Below are positions 35,401 through 47,079 of a stretch of 64,000 nt of DNA, one piece after another. The position numbers and the translations under genes were made by a program. The stretch is from Rallus limicola. Taxonomy: Eukaryota > Chordata > Aves > Gruiformes > Rallidae. Location: positions 10,238,001 to 10,302,000 of the forward strand of contig JAKCOZ010000018.1 in NCBI GenBank assembly GCA_022605955.1, read 5' to 3'. Under the pieces are notes generated by a model. It saw only the letters and a program-made list of their open reading frames with translations. It had not been told where the DNA came from and searched no databases. Each line of letters opens with the position of its first letter. The stretch's first letter is position 1.

Positions 35401-37669
35401 AACCTGTGAGTACTGAGTGTGCAGAGCTCTCCTGTGAGGGACAGCGAGCACTTAGCACTGCTGGCAGCTGCTTTTTCCAATATCAGGACTTCTAAGAAGG
35501 CTGGCTTTGTAAGGTGCTTGGACTTTGACCCTCCTCTTTCCTTGGCAACTAGACCCTGTTTTCCTTTGTGATTAGAAGGGAAACTGTGCCTTTGATCTAG
35601 CGAGAGAAGCAGAGGGCTGTGTGGGGATCTAATGCAAGACAGAATGCTTCTCTTAACTAAGTTAAATGGGTCTACGTGGCAGATGCTGCCTTGCAGAGGA
35701 CAGCAACTAACCTAAGGTGCAACTGCATTGTCACAGTAACTACCCCCCTGAACCCTCCCTTGTCTTTCACATTGTTCTATAAAACAATATTCCAGTGGGC
35801 TGGGACACCACCTGAGCTGGTATCTAGAGCCACATGGACACAGCCTAAGCTGGACATCTCCTGTATGCCATGTGTTGTACCTGGGGCTGATCAGCATTGC
35901 TGGGATGTGGGGTTCAGCAGAGCAGGTTGCTCGCAAAGCTCCGTAACATGAGTCTCTTCCCTTCCCAGAGAGTCTGGAACCAGTGTTGGCAAGAAGTACG
36001 GTGGTGGATGTAAGAAGGAAACTGCTACAGTAAGTGAACTGCATGATGAGGGACCGGGTTTCAGTCCCACTGATGTCAGGAGAAGCACTGCAGTGTCTGC
36101 AGCAGCCCCCAGACCCTGCAGTGTAACTGCCTCTGTGCTTCAGCGCAGGGAAGGTTTTGCTTTCTCCACATGTAATGCACATTATCCATGCTAATGTCAG
36201 AAAAGGGAGGGTGTCTGCATGGGAAGGGATCTGTAAAAGAGTAGTAGCAGAAGTAATCCACCAGGGCAGAGCTGGGAATAAGAACAGAGAATTGCTCTTG
36301 GGGTCAGACCAGTGGTCCATCAGGCCCATGGTGGCTTCATGCCTTCAGGTCATCAGGGTTGTGCAGGAGAGAGTAAGAGTGGAGTGGATATGTACGGGAC
36401 TTTTGCTTTTACAACCTCCAGTTATTTTCAGCTGATAGACCTCAGCTAGGTGCAATTTCTGTGTAGGCAGTGAGCCTTGATGGATTTCTCCTCCCTGAAA
36501 TTCCTCAGCCTTTTCCTAGACCCATATGCATTTTTTTGCACCACAGTACCTCTCAGCAAGTGTACAAAGAAACAAAATCCCACTCACACGCTATCAAGCT
36601 AAGTGCTGATCTTCCTGCTTTAAGACTGTGGGAGAAATGCTGGACCCTTACACAGCCATCAACACCTACACTTCTCCAGACACCAGTGCTTTTCCATTTA
36701 ATTTCCTGGCCAGGTTGGGAACATGGTGCAGTGTGATCACGAGCATGGCACATTCACCAAATGAACTGCTGCTGCCTAGAAATGCTGTGGTTTGGTTATG
36801 ATATGCATCTCTTCAAACAGGAAATTATGCTCTATTTTTATATTATTAAATTCCTCTGGCATAGGAGAAACTGACACCTTAGTTTCTATCAGATTGTGTG
36901 AGGCAGTTCATTACTTTTAGTTAGATCATTATCATTAGCGCTGTGGCTGTACCCAGGGGTTCAAGCCCTTCTGCTACTGACTCCTTCATGTCCTTCACAT
37001 TGGACTGTCTTTATTTGCTTTCTGTAGGTTGACTGCAGTGACTACCCTCAACCTGCCTGCTCGCTGGAGTACATGCCCTTCTGTGGCTCTGACAACAAAA
37101 CGTACAGCAACAAGTGTACCTTCTGCAACGCAGTCGCGTACGTACCATCCCCGTCCCAGCTGGGTTATCCGTTGCCTCCCCTGGGCACAAGTTTGCACAG
37201 TAGTCGCTTTCTTGTTTGCTGACCAGTGTTGATTAGGGACGTAGGGCCGGAGAGAATACTGGCCATTGTGCCAACCATTCATTTCCTTCCATGAGAGCAT
37301 ACAAAGAGCTGTGTCTGGTTTGTTAGTGTAAATGGTTTGGAGACCATTAAATTGAATGGAGTTTTTCTTGTGTGTGGCAGACACAGTAGATTTTTTGAAG
37401 TTTCTTTATAGTTCCCCAAAGTATTTTTCAGTCTTAAGGATGGCTTAAATCACTTCAGTCATCTCTTAATAATCAAATAGCTAATGAGACTTGGAGTCTA
37501 CAGGTTCTTTGGCTCTGGGACAGGATCCTATCTGATGCCTTCTCTAGTAGCCAAGCAAAAGGACAGAGTACAGCAGGCAGGACTCTGTGTCTAATGCAAT
37601 TTTTTTCCTCTTCTCACTTTCAGGGACAGCAATGGGACTCTCACTTTAAGCCATTTTGGAAAATGCTGA
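32491..37669 (+). CDS. OVM/SPINK7: Ovomucoid, three-Kazal-domain egg-white trypsin inhibitor
   Basis: Eight coding exons: 32491-32545, 33517-33536, 34327-34463, 34963-35020, 35269-35405, 35969-36029, 37028-37137, 37624-37669, giving 207 aa (chicken ovomucoid has 210). The signal peptide is [19 protein letters not shown]. Exon 2 is 20 nt. Three Kazal domains follow at about 26-90, 91-156 and 157-207. P1 residues are Lys, Lys and Leu. The start ATG sits in a good context (TTCCACCATGA). Sequons NTT (domains 1 and 2), NKT and NGT (domain 3) fit a heavily glycosylated protein. Ovomucoid is a major secreted egg-white protein made in the oviduct and the dominant egg allergen in chicken. The eight-exon layout and the ovoinhibitor gene upstream match the chicken locus. 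Confidence 0.97.
34327..35020 (+). other. Ovomucoid Kazal domain 1 (exons 3-4)
   Basis: Exons 34327-34463 and 34963-35020 encode 65 residues starting [15 protein letters not shown]. The loop is [11 protein letters not shown] with P1 Lys. CGTNG replaces the usual CGTDG. The domain ends at YDGEC plus a linker. Confidence 0.94.
35269..36029 (+). other. Ovomucoid Kazal domain 2 (exons 5-6)
   Basis: Exons 35269-35405 and 35969-36029 encode 66 residues starting [15 protein letters not shown]. The loop is [11 protein letters not shown] with P1 Lys (trypsin-like targets). The segment before Cys6 is YGGGC, where chicken has HDGGC. Confidence 0.94.
37028..37669 (+). other. Ovomucoid Kazal domain 3 (exons 7-8)
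   Basis: Exons 37028-37137 and 37624-37669 encode the domain starting [20 protein letters not shown] and ending [10 protein letters not shown]1 is Leu, as in turkey, whereas chicken has Ala. Changes from turkey fall at hypervariable contact positions (Gln13, Ser17, Met21, Phe23, Thr36 in the standard third-domain numbering). Confidence 0.95.
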
Positions 37670-37795
37670 GTATCGGTGCTGAGAAAATTCACCACAGGAT
37701 CCCCACTGGCAAATCCCAGCTAAAGATTTCACCTCAGTTCATCTCACCCTCTGGGGAACTCAGCTCACTCCTGATTTTCTTTCCCAATAAACTAA

Positions 37796-37801
37796 ATCAG
37801 C
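37796..37801 (+). terminator. Polyadenylation signal of ovomucoid
   Basis: AATAAA in CCCAATAAACT lies 127 bases after the stop codon, followed by T-rich sequence. Confidence 0.8.
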
Positions 37802-37829
37802 AACATTTCTCTGTCTTATTTCATGTGTT

Positions 37830-39430
37830 GTTTCATGAAACATTTTCTTCTGATTTGTTGAATGATGATGCCAGGCTGAATAGGTTACGTGCTCATAGCT
37901 CTGGGATATAACAAGAACAACATCTTGCTCCCCTCCCTCTCATAAAAGGCAGAAAATTAAATACAGATGCATCAACCCCAGAGCTGTGTGACTTTGCACA
38001 TAGATGATAGTCAGCCTGCATTAGTGTTCAGACCCTTTCAGATGTTTGACAGTGTAAAGGGCTGAAATACCTCTCTGAAGTGATGGTGCTAGCTGATCTC
38101 TCCCAAGGTATTTCTGGTGCGCTTTCCCTGTGCAGGCATCAGCAGCAAAACCTGTTCACGCTGTGGTCGTGTCTGCACCATGAGATGTGTCCTAGCTTCC
38201 TGAGCAGGGGAAGCATAGAGCTCTGCAAGGGCAACCTGATAGCAAAGCCCATGTTTTTCAGATGCATAAGTGGCCCCTGCCTGTCTGCCTGGGTTGTCCA
38301 AGTGACATGTTTCTAGATTTTCTTCACCCTGAACTTATCCTTTAACAACCTCCATGATTTTTTTAAGATAAATGCCCTCCTAGGGATGATTCGTATTCCT
38401 GCCTGCTTGTCTTCTCTCTTAGGCTTTAATAGCCTAATGTTCTTTGCCAGCCCAAGGAGCGTTTCGGCAGCGTTTCACAATCCAAGGGCGAAGTATCCTT
38501 CTGCTTTCTGAGAGTGTGACCTGTCATTGGCATATTGTCCATGAAATTTATTTTGCTTTTGTCCTCTGTTGGAGTATTGAATTGGTGGTTTTTCGATCTA
38601 CACAAGAGAAACATAAATAAATTTGGCATATCCCGCCTAAGAAGTAATATCTCCCATATGCTTTTCTTCTGGGAGCCAAAAGGGGGTGGGGGTGAGGAGG
38701 CTTATTTTCCTTGATGGAGGGAGATTGTCAAAAAAAGCAATTATTTGGTGGTAAAACAAAGGATTTATGTTGAGATGGGCAGATGGCTGCAGCAGAGATT
38801 TCCAGATTGGGTTCAACTTCTCTGGGATCCAGGCTAGGGTCTCACATTATTCTGTCATCATCAGACCATCAGCCCATTACTGCAAATCTAACCCACAATG
38901 CTAATGGCTTTTAGGGGAAATAACAATTGTAAATATTTTGTGCCCATAAAATCTGCTCCATCTCTTGTCCAGCCTGAGGACTCTCTTCGGTGTTTGGGAC
39001 ACCTTCTTGCTTGCTTGCCCACTTCATTCATCTTGGTTTCACCTGATGATGTTTTACTGGGATGAAGCATTAAAATAAAAGTAGAGACTTTCCGTTCTGG
39101 AGATAATTAATTCAACAAAAATCACTGCATGTGAATAAGCTCTGATAGGTGCACGTGGGGAAAACCTGACAGCAGCCACTGCTCGAGTTTGTGGAGCTGC
39201 TCTTTGCCCATAGAATTTTTCTATGGTTCTTCAGAAGGAACCTGTCGTGTTTTCACTTGAAATAATGACACAGAGGGTGTATCTAACATATCTAAACTTC
39301 TTACGACACTCCTGTTGATGAAGAAGAATTCTTCCTGGCTTACAACATGGCTTACGTCTGTCGAGATTGCCACTCCGACAAAAGACCAGGAATGCTACCT
39401 CAGAATAAAGGTGGACAAGCCAAATACGAC
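37830..39430. other. Intergenic between ovomucoid and gene 3
   Basis: About 1.6 kb without a recognised gene or repeat. It contains the upstream flank of the next inhibitor gene. Confidence 0.5.
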
Positions 39431-39440
39431 TGCACACAAA

Positions 39441-39460
39441 CACACACACACACACACACA
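39441..39460. repeat. (CA)10 microsatellite just upstream of gene 3 promoter
   Basis: Ten uninterrupted CA units lie 14 bases before the TATA-like box of the following gene, flanked by near-CA sequence on the left and GCGCGTG-type sequence on the right. Confidence 0.95.
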
Positions 39461-39474
39461 TGCGCGTGCCTGTA

Positions 39475-39481
39475 CATATAA
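39475..39481 (+). promoter_or_regulatory. TATA-like box of single-Kazal gene 3
   Basis: CATATAA in the context TGTACATATAAGC lies 92 bases before the ATG, matching the spacing seen in the other genes of the cluster. Confidence 0.6.
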
Positions 39482-39566
39482 GCATGGTTACCACCTGAGG
39501 GCAGAATTAAAGCTATATTTACTGAGGAAAACACAGGCTCTGCTGCACACAGACGCTTCAGCCACC

Positions 39567-41510
39567 ATGAAGATTGCAGGCGTGTTGCTGCTGTTTGCTC
39601 TTGTCCTTTGCTGCATCCCAGGTGAGTAGCTTTACTGCCTCCTGCTCTGCCTTTGAGTAAGCACTGGCTGTCTTTAAAACCACAAAAACATCCTCAGACT
39701 GGAAAGAGCTTCATTCTACAAGGACTTATTTACTCCTAGAAAGATAGTGTTGAAAAGACTTGACATCAAAGACTATCACTTATGGGGTAATATTTTAGCA
39801 ACAGAACTGAGTGGGTAAGAACAACTGTGGGAACAGCTCTACTCTCAGCGCTAGTGTATGCATAATGAAAGAAGTGACATGTACGTGGTACAACCCGGAG
39901 ACTCAGACATCCAGTATTTAACCTCTAAAATGTTGCAGAAACACAAATTATCTTACTGAATGAAAGCGAACATTTCTCCTAGTCATCCTGAACAGAGATA
40001 TAATTTGAGAGCCTGAACAGTTGTAGAAGCTTTGTAAAAGTTACATCTGACTAAATACTCCTCTTAAGAACTATTGTGGTAACGCATATATGACTCTGCC
40101 TCCATGTACTCACCAGCTTTATAACCCTGTTTGCCTCAAGAACTTGCTCAGCTTTGAGTACATGTCCTGCTCAATCCTTTGAACCATGAAAAGTGCCTTT
40201 CTCTTCTCTCATTTTGTACACCCTTTTCCATCTTGGCTATAACCCTCATTTAAAAAAAAAAAAAGCTACAGAATCCCCATGGTACATATACAGCATGGCA
40301 GAAAATTCTACCTGAAATTCCTTTTGGCTAAGAAGTCACTTGCTAACAGACGGCAAATGGAAAGCTGCGTGTTCAGGGCATGCATTTGTAGATTTTAACT
40401 CTAACAGAATCCCTGAGTTGAATTTGTACCATATTTCCTTCTTTTTTTTTCTTTTTTTCCAGATGCTGATGCACAAATAGTAAGGGAGAGACCTTCCTCT
40501 TTTCCATCATTGCTTTCATTAAAGTGGTATCCATATAATCCTTACTAATCACATTGTGATCGAGCATTTGAAAACCCCAAGCCACCCAGCTGCCTGAACG
40601 ATATCTGCCACAGACATTATTGGGTGAAATTGCCATTTTCACCTGCCAAACGTTTCAACACGTAATGCAGTGCCAGGGCAGCATGCAAATTATTGTCAAA
40701 GTTGCTGCAGCAGCATTTATGATGGTTACACAGGCTTTACATTGCTGGAGGCAACGTACCACCGTATTCCTGCCCTGTTCCTAGACATTTTCTCAGCATC
40801 TGCTTCTGGTCAGAACTGGGGGGAAGCTCAAGGGGTGTGTGGGGGGGTCTCCTTTCTTAAGTATGCGTTGTTGAGAGCCTTTTTGCGAATGTACATTGCT
40901 TTTATTCATAGGGCTACTGCAGAAACACAATGCCCAGCCCCGTCTGTACTATGGAGTACAAGCCACACTGCGGGTCCGATGGCATAACATATGGCAATAA
41001 ATGCTTATTCTGCAACGCATACGTGTATGTATAAAATTTCTTCACTAACTAAATGGTGATCTAACTTTGCTTAAACTAACTAATCAGTCTTGGACTCTAG
41101 TTGGAGAAGTATTTCTTTTGTGTTTACCTGTCCTCTTACTAGCAAGGGTTAGTTTTTATTGGGAGAATTTGCCAGGAATTCCTTTCTTTGAGGTATAAAG
41201 AGATAACATTTAGCAGAGTCCTTCATTTCCTTGTTAAGTAATTTGCTGAAGAGCTTTCTTCCAGCAAACGAAGTCTATTGCCTACAGACTATTTGTTCTT
41301 CCTTGAAATTAAATCTTTATCTTGTCTGTGAATGTTAGTAATAAAAGGAAATAGCTAGAATAGCATTCAGAAGTTTTCCATTCTGGTCAAGTTCACCAGA
41401 GGGAGAGCCAACCAGTAACAGCCCAGCTGCTGTGTCTCTGAGGTTCTGATTTCTTTCTCCACAGGAGAAGCCGCCAGACTCTTCGCTTGAAATACCTTCG
41501 CCCATGCTAA
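39567..41510 (+). CDS. Single-domain Kazal inhibitor, 76 aa
   Basis: Four coding exons: 39567-39621, 40463-40479 (17 nt), 40912-41024, 41465-41510. The ATG is in a strong context (GCCACCATGA). The signal peptide [19 protein letters not shown] is followed by the short mature start DADAQI. The Kazal domain has six cysteines, Cys1 in GYCRNT, a loop [11 protein letters not shown] with P1 Met, and [18 protein letters not shown]. The C-terminus is unusually basic ([14 protein letters not shown]). The closest domain in the window is ovoinhibitor domain 7 ([20 protein letters not shown]). It is a secreted SPINK-family protein, probably active on elastase- or chymotrypsin-like enzymes. I do not assign a named orthologue. 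The splice sites are all consensus and the frame is continuous. Confidence 0.9.
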
Positions 41511-41630
41511 TTCCTCATCGGGCTTCAGCTCCAAAAGAGCCCTCCGTTGCAACCTTCCCCTTGGCAGATGCACTCCTAAAGCCTTGTCCTGAACCTTGAA
41601 ACCTTCTGACAAATCTAGAAACCTCTGCTT

Positions 41631-41644
41631 AATAAAAAAATAAA
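41631..41644 (+). terminator. Polyadenylation signals of gene 3
   Basis: Two overlapping-region AATAAA hexamers (41631 and 41639) lie about 120 bases after the stop codon. Confidence 0.75.
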
Positions 41645-41659
41645 AAGGCTCTCAGCATT

Positions 41660-44305
41660 TATGTGTTGCCTTAATAATATGTCTCATTCTGTTTTTACCT
41701 AAGATGTTGCATGGTTACATTGCTGCAGCAATCCTGGGGTGTGGGTATTAACGGGCAAATTACAGGGAGAGAGAATACATTGTTCTGCTCTACAAAGAAA
41801 GCAACACCAACCACAAAGGCAGTGGGTAGATCTCGAGGGCATCTGCCTTCACCCAGATTTCCCAAAGGAAACCTGTGCTGGAGATGCATCAAGGTGCAGT
41901 GCTCTAATCCATTTATCCCACTAAGGGTGTCCTGGGCAGACACTCTGAGCGACAGGAACCCTGTCTCCCTAATCACTGCTGGGAACTCTCTGCTGCCTGT
42001 GCTAGTATGTGGCAGCGTGAAGGGGCTCCAAGGAAACCTGAATGTTCATATAAATAGAGGCAGTCCCAGTCCCCAGATTGTTGTGGCTGAGGGGGCTTTG
42101 TGCTGAAACCCACAGAGGGTCTTGCCCACAGTGAGAGCTGCTCACCCCCATATTTCAGTTCCCAGGGCTGGCCCCAGGTTCACATGCTCACAAGAGCAGT
42201 GGTGAAGAAGGGCAGTTCCCAGCCACATCTCTTCCCCACACGATCTGGGTTGGAAACACACCTGTAAGAGAGAGGCCCTTCTGCAATCTGCTCTGCCTCC
42301 CGAGGCAAAGGGGCAGGGGATTTTCTCTGGGCAGCCAGGTATCTGCCTGCCCATGCTCGTGTTTGCAATGTTTGCTGGTGCAGGGTGTTGCAGGAAGCTG
42401 GTGGGCCGTCAGTCCGAGCAAACCTGATGGTTGGAGGACTGCTAGCAATCTCCACCGCAGCCCGTTTCAGCACCTCACCCACCACTTAGCTGCTGCTTGT
42501 AAGTAATTACGTCGGCTGTCGCTTGTAGAGGATCCTTTGAGATACTTCGGCCTCTGGAAATCTCGGCTGATGAAAGGAAGGGCTCAGAGTCATAGCGTTA
42601 ATTTATTATTCATTAACAGCGAAGCGCTGGCAGTGTGGCATGCTGTACAGGCAAGCAGTCTCACAGTCAAATAGTTAATGATCTTAAGTGACAATGTGTC
42701 ACTTTCCAGAGACTGGAGAGAGCAGCTCTCTGAAGGGAGACAATTTATTTCCAAGAGACATGACTCTCCGCGACCATTTAGAGCCAAGTCCCTTCCTGGG
42801 GCTGGCATGTCCCCCTTGTGAGAAGGAGTTCTGTGTGCGGGAGGGCTTTTCAGTATCAGATGCAATTTCTTAGGACCGAGACAAATTTAGGCTCTTGGAG
42901 GTAGCATTATGGGGAGGGGATGTGACTCAGGGGCTTCATGCTCCTTCTTGTCCCCCTCCACTGAGTGAGGGCATCAAGGGTAAGAGAACACCAGCTCAAG
43001 CACTTATTTTCTTTTCTGGGGAGCAGCAGAGAGGATGAGGATGGCCCCCAGCAGCCATGATGCCTTGGAGACAAGTGGAGCCTCAAGATCCCAGCGGTCC
43101 TTGGAGGGCATCTTCCAGGGGCCATGTCTGCTTAACAGGAAAATTCACCAGGAAATTGAGAGGAAACTGTGAGTAGAAATGAATGGGGACAAATCTCCCA
43201 GCCTGATGCAGTTACACAGCATTACTCAGGAGTATCCAAGGGCAGAGCAGGACCCCAGCGGCACCCTGGAGCCCCTGCCCTTGGGGGGTCTGCTTCTTAG
43301 GATGCAGGGGAAGACAGTCACCTGTTATGGGCACCTTGGTGGAAAATTTTTTTTTGTTGCTGCTCAATAAAATCCTGTCACAACAACAGAAAATATTCTC
43401 ACCATTACTAATCTAACTCTCCCTCCAGGAAATTCAAAGCAGGAAACATTGTCTGCCTGCCGAGGTATTTTATGGCACAATTCCTTAAGCGGTACCTCAG
43501 CACTTTATGTCATCATCTGATGTTTGTGAATTTAGGAAATGCCATTCAATTACCCCACAACCTGATTAACACATTGCACGTTGTTATTTTGTTCTGCTCT
43601 ATTTTATATCAATGCTTCTGTTTTAGTGTATTGTTCTACTTGTTGCTGGCCAAAATATACCTCAGGCCAGTCTAGACCTTTCTGTTAATGCAGTTTCTCT
43701 CTGAGGTTTCAGTCGGGATAAATGGTTTGTTACTACGTTCTTCCTTGATGTGCAGAAAAATAAAATGATGTTTTAAAAGCAAATGACTTGGAGACATCAT
43801 TTTTGAGGGCTGGCTGTGTCAGAGCTATTGCAGTGAGGCAGAGCTGAGATTCGCTGGGGGATTGGGATGTGAAGGGCCAGATCCTCAGCCTTTTGCCGTT
43901 AGTATGCAGCTCCCAGACAGTCACATTATTCCAGACACCCTTGCCTGTGATATCATCTACGCTTAAGAGACTGGAGATATGCAGGCAGCAATCAGATAGC
44001 TCAACTACAAGGAGAAATATTAGCTGAGTGCGGCTTAGAGCAGGGGCTTTGCTTGCTGCAAATTGAATTCATGCTTCCATAGAAGATCCAGCTCTGCCCC
44101 CGTGTGCAGAGGTCTGGGAATAGCAACCTGCTTTTGGCAGCACTTGCAGCGTGCCACATCGCGGGGAAATGCTTTTTGCGTTTGCCTCTCCAGCAGCACA
44201 GGCCGGAGCGCAGCACCGCTGTACCCTTGGTTATGGTGCGGTGTGTGGCAGCAGGATGCGGGAGCAAGGACAGTGATGCCACTGCTGGAATGATGCACGT
44301 GCTCT
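41660..44305. other. Intergenic, no recognised gene
   Basis: About 2.6 kb with no conserved domain, RNA gene or repeat I can name with confidence. Open frames in this stretch overlap on both strands and lack splice support. Confidence 0.45.

Positions 44306-44308
<3 letters not shown>

Positions 44309-44337
<29 letters not shown>
44309..44337. repeat. (AC)n microsatellite
   Basis: An uninterrupted run of about 14 AC dinucleotides in intergenic sequence between genes 3 and 4. Confidence 0.95.
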
Positions 44338-44339
44338 TC

Positions 44340-46980
44340 TGCAATTTTTATTTTAAAAATAAATACCTGCATTTCAAAGTGTCATTTTTCTTTGTAGCCA
44401 GATGAAGCCTGTGACAAGTGTTAAACTAAAGCAGGGAAAATAAATACTTATTTATCTAGGTGGCAGCAGATTATGGACTTTGAGACAGGGAATCTCAAGG
44501 CAAGAGGAAAGGTATCCAGAAAAACATCACTTACAGGAAGAAATAATGCTGGGTTAGAAACTAGGTAGAATTTCCATAATTATTGTAAATTTACCTTAAT
44601 ACAAAAGGATCCATCATATTACCACCAATATATATCCCACTCACATGGCCATACCCTTCCTGAAAGTTTGCCCTCCAAGAAGTTGAAATAGCAGAAAGAG
44701 TTTTATTTCTTTGTAGCTTTTCTGTGGTTCTCACACCTGCAGAAAGGATATAATAAACCAATGGCCTGAGTCATGTTACTGAGCCCACCCTGATGTGACT
44801 CCTGAGTACCACAGTGGGGGAGAGTGGGGGTGTTAGGACAGGTGAGCTCATTTTGCCATTCTCATTTACAACATGTGTGAGGTATTTCCCAAAGCTCCTC
44901 TCCTAAGTGCATGGAGACAGTTGTTTTTAAATGCTCCTAATGACGGTGTTCAACCTCTCTGCTCTCCCACAATTACTTCTGTCCTATTCCCTCTGTTTCT
45001 TATTAATGGAGCTCCTTGTGCAACCTCAGGTCACACCTAGCCCAGCAGCTCTTGTTGCCCTGCCCCGACTGCTACCAAGAATCTCCCATCCTTTCCTGTA
45101 GACCCTGTCGACAAGATCCTTTCTGGGCTTCTCTTTGTCTCTCTGCTGCCCTATGAAGTGGCATGGGTTCTTGGAGAAAAAGAGCTGCTTTTGGAGCAGT
45201 CCTAGCTGGCTACCCTGACCCTCAAGAAGCAGTGTGTGGATCAGTGGGCCGTCTTCCCAACAGATCTAATTAATAAAAGGACACGTGTTGGCCAAACATG
45301 AGAATGGTGCCACTTTCTAGCAGATACCCTGTCATTCCCCAGAGCTTCTAGGCGACCAGTGTGAGTTCAGCCTGGCAGGAGAGGAAAGCGGAAGAGCAGC
45401 ACAGTTTCTGGTAACTGGGGGTCTTGGATCTGGAGGTGGCTGTGGGGAAACTCAGGTCGCAGGGCTGGAGGAGAGACAGAGTAGGCTCCTGTAGCCTCCC
45501 TAACCACCACAGAGCCAGCAAGATCCATCTCCACCGGTGGCTGGTGCAGGTTTTGAGGAAGCCTTGTTTTCAGGCTTCAGCAGTCTTGCCCCTGGAGAAT
45601 AATCAATATTAATGCTTCTGTGATTACTGCTTCCCTTCCAAATATGCTCACAATCAGTTCAAGGAATCTGAAAGTCAAGTCACTCAGGATGCTAAGAATA
45701 CAACAGAAACAGCTTTCAAAGGAACCCTTCAACTTCTGATATTTGTGAATGAGATCCAAATAGCATTACTCATTTATTTTTCAGGAAAATGATTTCATTG
45801 ATATGAACAGGCCAAATCCCGCAAGCTCTATTCCGTGACTACAGTTCCCTTACTCTTTCAGTTACATTTTTATGATGTATCTGCCCATGCCAACACTTGA
45901 ACATCTCCCAGGATAATAAGAAAAACAATTCTGATTTTCTATTTAAAACTTAGGCTGCCTTTAAAGCCACATGTATGAACCCAGCTTCTTCTGGAGCACA
46001 AACATGTTCCGTCCCTCATTTCCTTCCGTGACTACCTGAAATCAAAAATGGATTATTTTATGCAATATTCCTTATTTGTTTTTCCATGCACTTGCGATAG
46101 TGTCAAACCACTTAACGGAACCCAGCACATTATATTTCACTTATTTTCCCTAAAATGTGACTTTCAGCTGACACTCTAAATTTAATGCCATATAATAGAG
46201 GGGGGGGGGAAAGGGGGAGCCAAGGACTCACCTTCTGTTTGCAGCTGCTGCAAATTTTTCTTGAATGTCTTTGGTATTAAGAAGCCAGTTTCACCTGCAC
46301 AGAACACCATTCACTTGCCATTAAGAGGAAACATTATCCCAGTTCAGATTTAAGGCTACTTACTCTCATAATTTCTTAATCAGGCTCATGCCCATTGCCA
46401 GCAGATTAATAACTCTTGTTCCTACATAGAAATGTCTTATAAACTTTTGAAGTTTTAGGTAATGCTTTCATGGTGTAATGACTCCTTCCCGCTGGTGAGA
46501 AATCCATCATACCAGGAAGCTACAGGAGAGAGTGTGGAGAGATTTATTGAGCCCTCAGCATCTTTAAAATACACTGATGCAAAAACTCAGGTTTTATGTC
46601 TGTAAAAGCTTAGGGTGTCCCCCCACCATGGTGTACCATGCAATTCTCCCAGAGCCCAAATACCACCTAGTGTATGCAATATGGTTTGCACAAGTTCAAA
46701 CACTTTGAATGGGATTTTTTTTTGCTTTACCAACTTCCATACATAATTTCACAATATCTACTATTGAGACAGTGCTCTTGTTTGGAAAGTACAAATCACT
46801 CATTGTACAGCAAGGCGCCTTTGTTAACGAGCTGGGTGTAGCTCACATTTTTGTTTAATTCTTCTGGGCATCTCTCTAACAAACAAGTATTCTTTAGAGC
46901 TCAGCTCAATAATCAATACAATTTTCTTAGTTTACAGAGCAAATAATTACTCTATAGGATGACTTCACAAGGTCAGGGAG
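44340..46980. other. Intergenic upstream of three-Kazal gene
   Basis: No recognised gene or transposon. A run of ten G at about 46200-46209 is the only striking simple-sequence feature. Confidence 0.45.
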
Positions 46981-46987
46981 ATGTGTG

Positions 46988-46995
46988 TATATATA
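46988..46995 (+). promoter_or_regulatory. TATA box of three-Kazal gene 4
   Basis: TATATATA in the context GTGTGTATATATACTGG lies 92 bases before the ATG. Confidence 0.7.
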
Positions 46996-47079
46996 CTGGG
47001 TACTGAGAAGGCTGAGAACCATCTACTGAGCTCAACAGCAACAAGGTTGCAAGTAACAGACCATACAACCATCGCCGCT

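Noticed and set aside
36250..36360. GGTCAGACCAGTGGTCCATC-like segment resembling an old reptilian CR1 or SINE
   Set aside because: The similarity is short and from memory. Boundaries cannot be set, so it is not listed as a feature.
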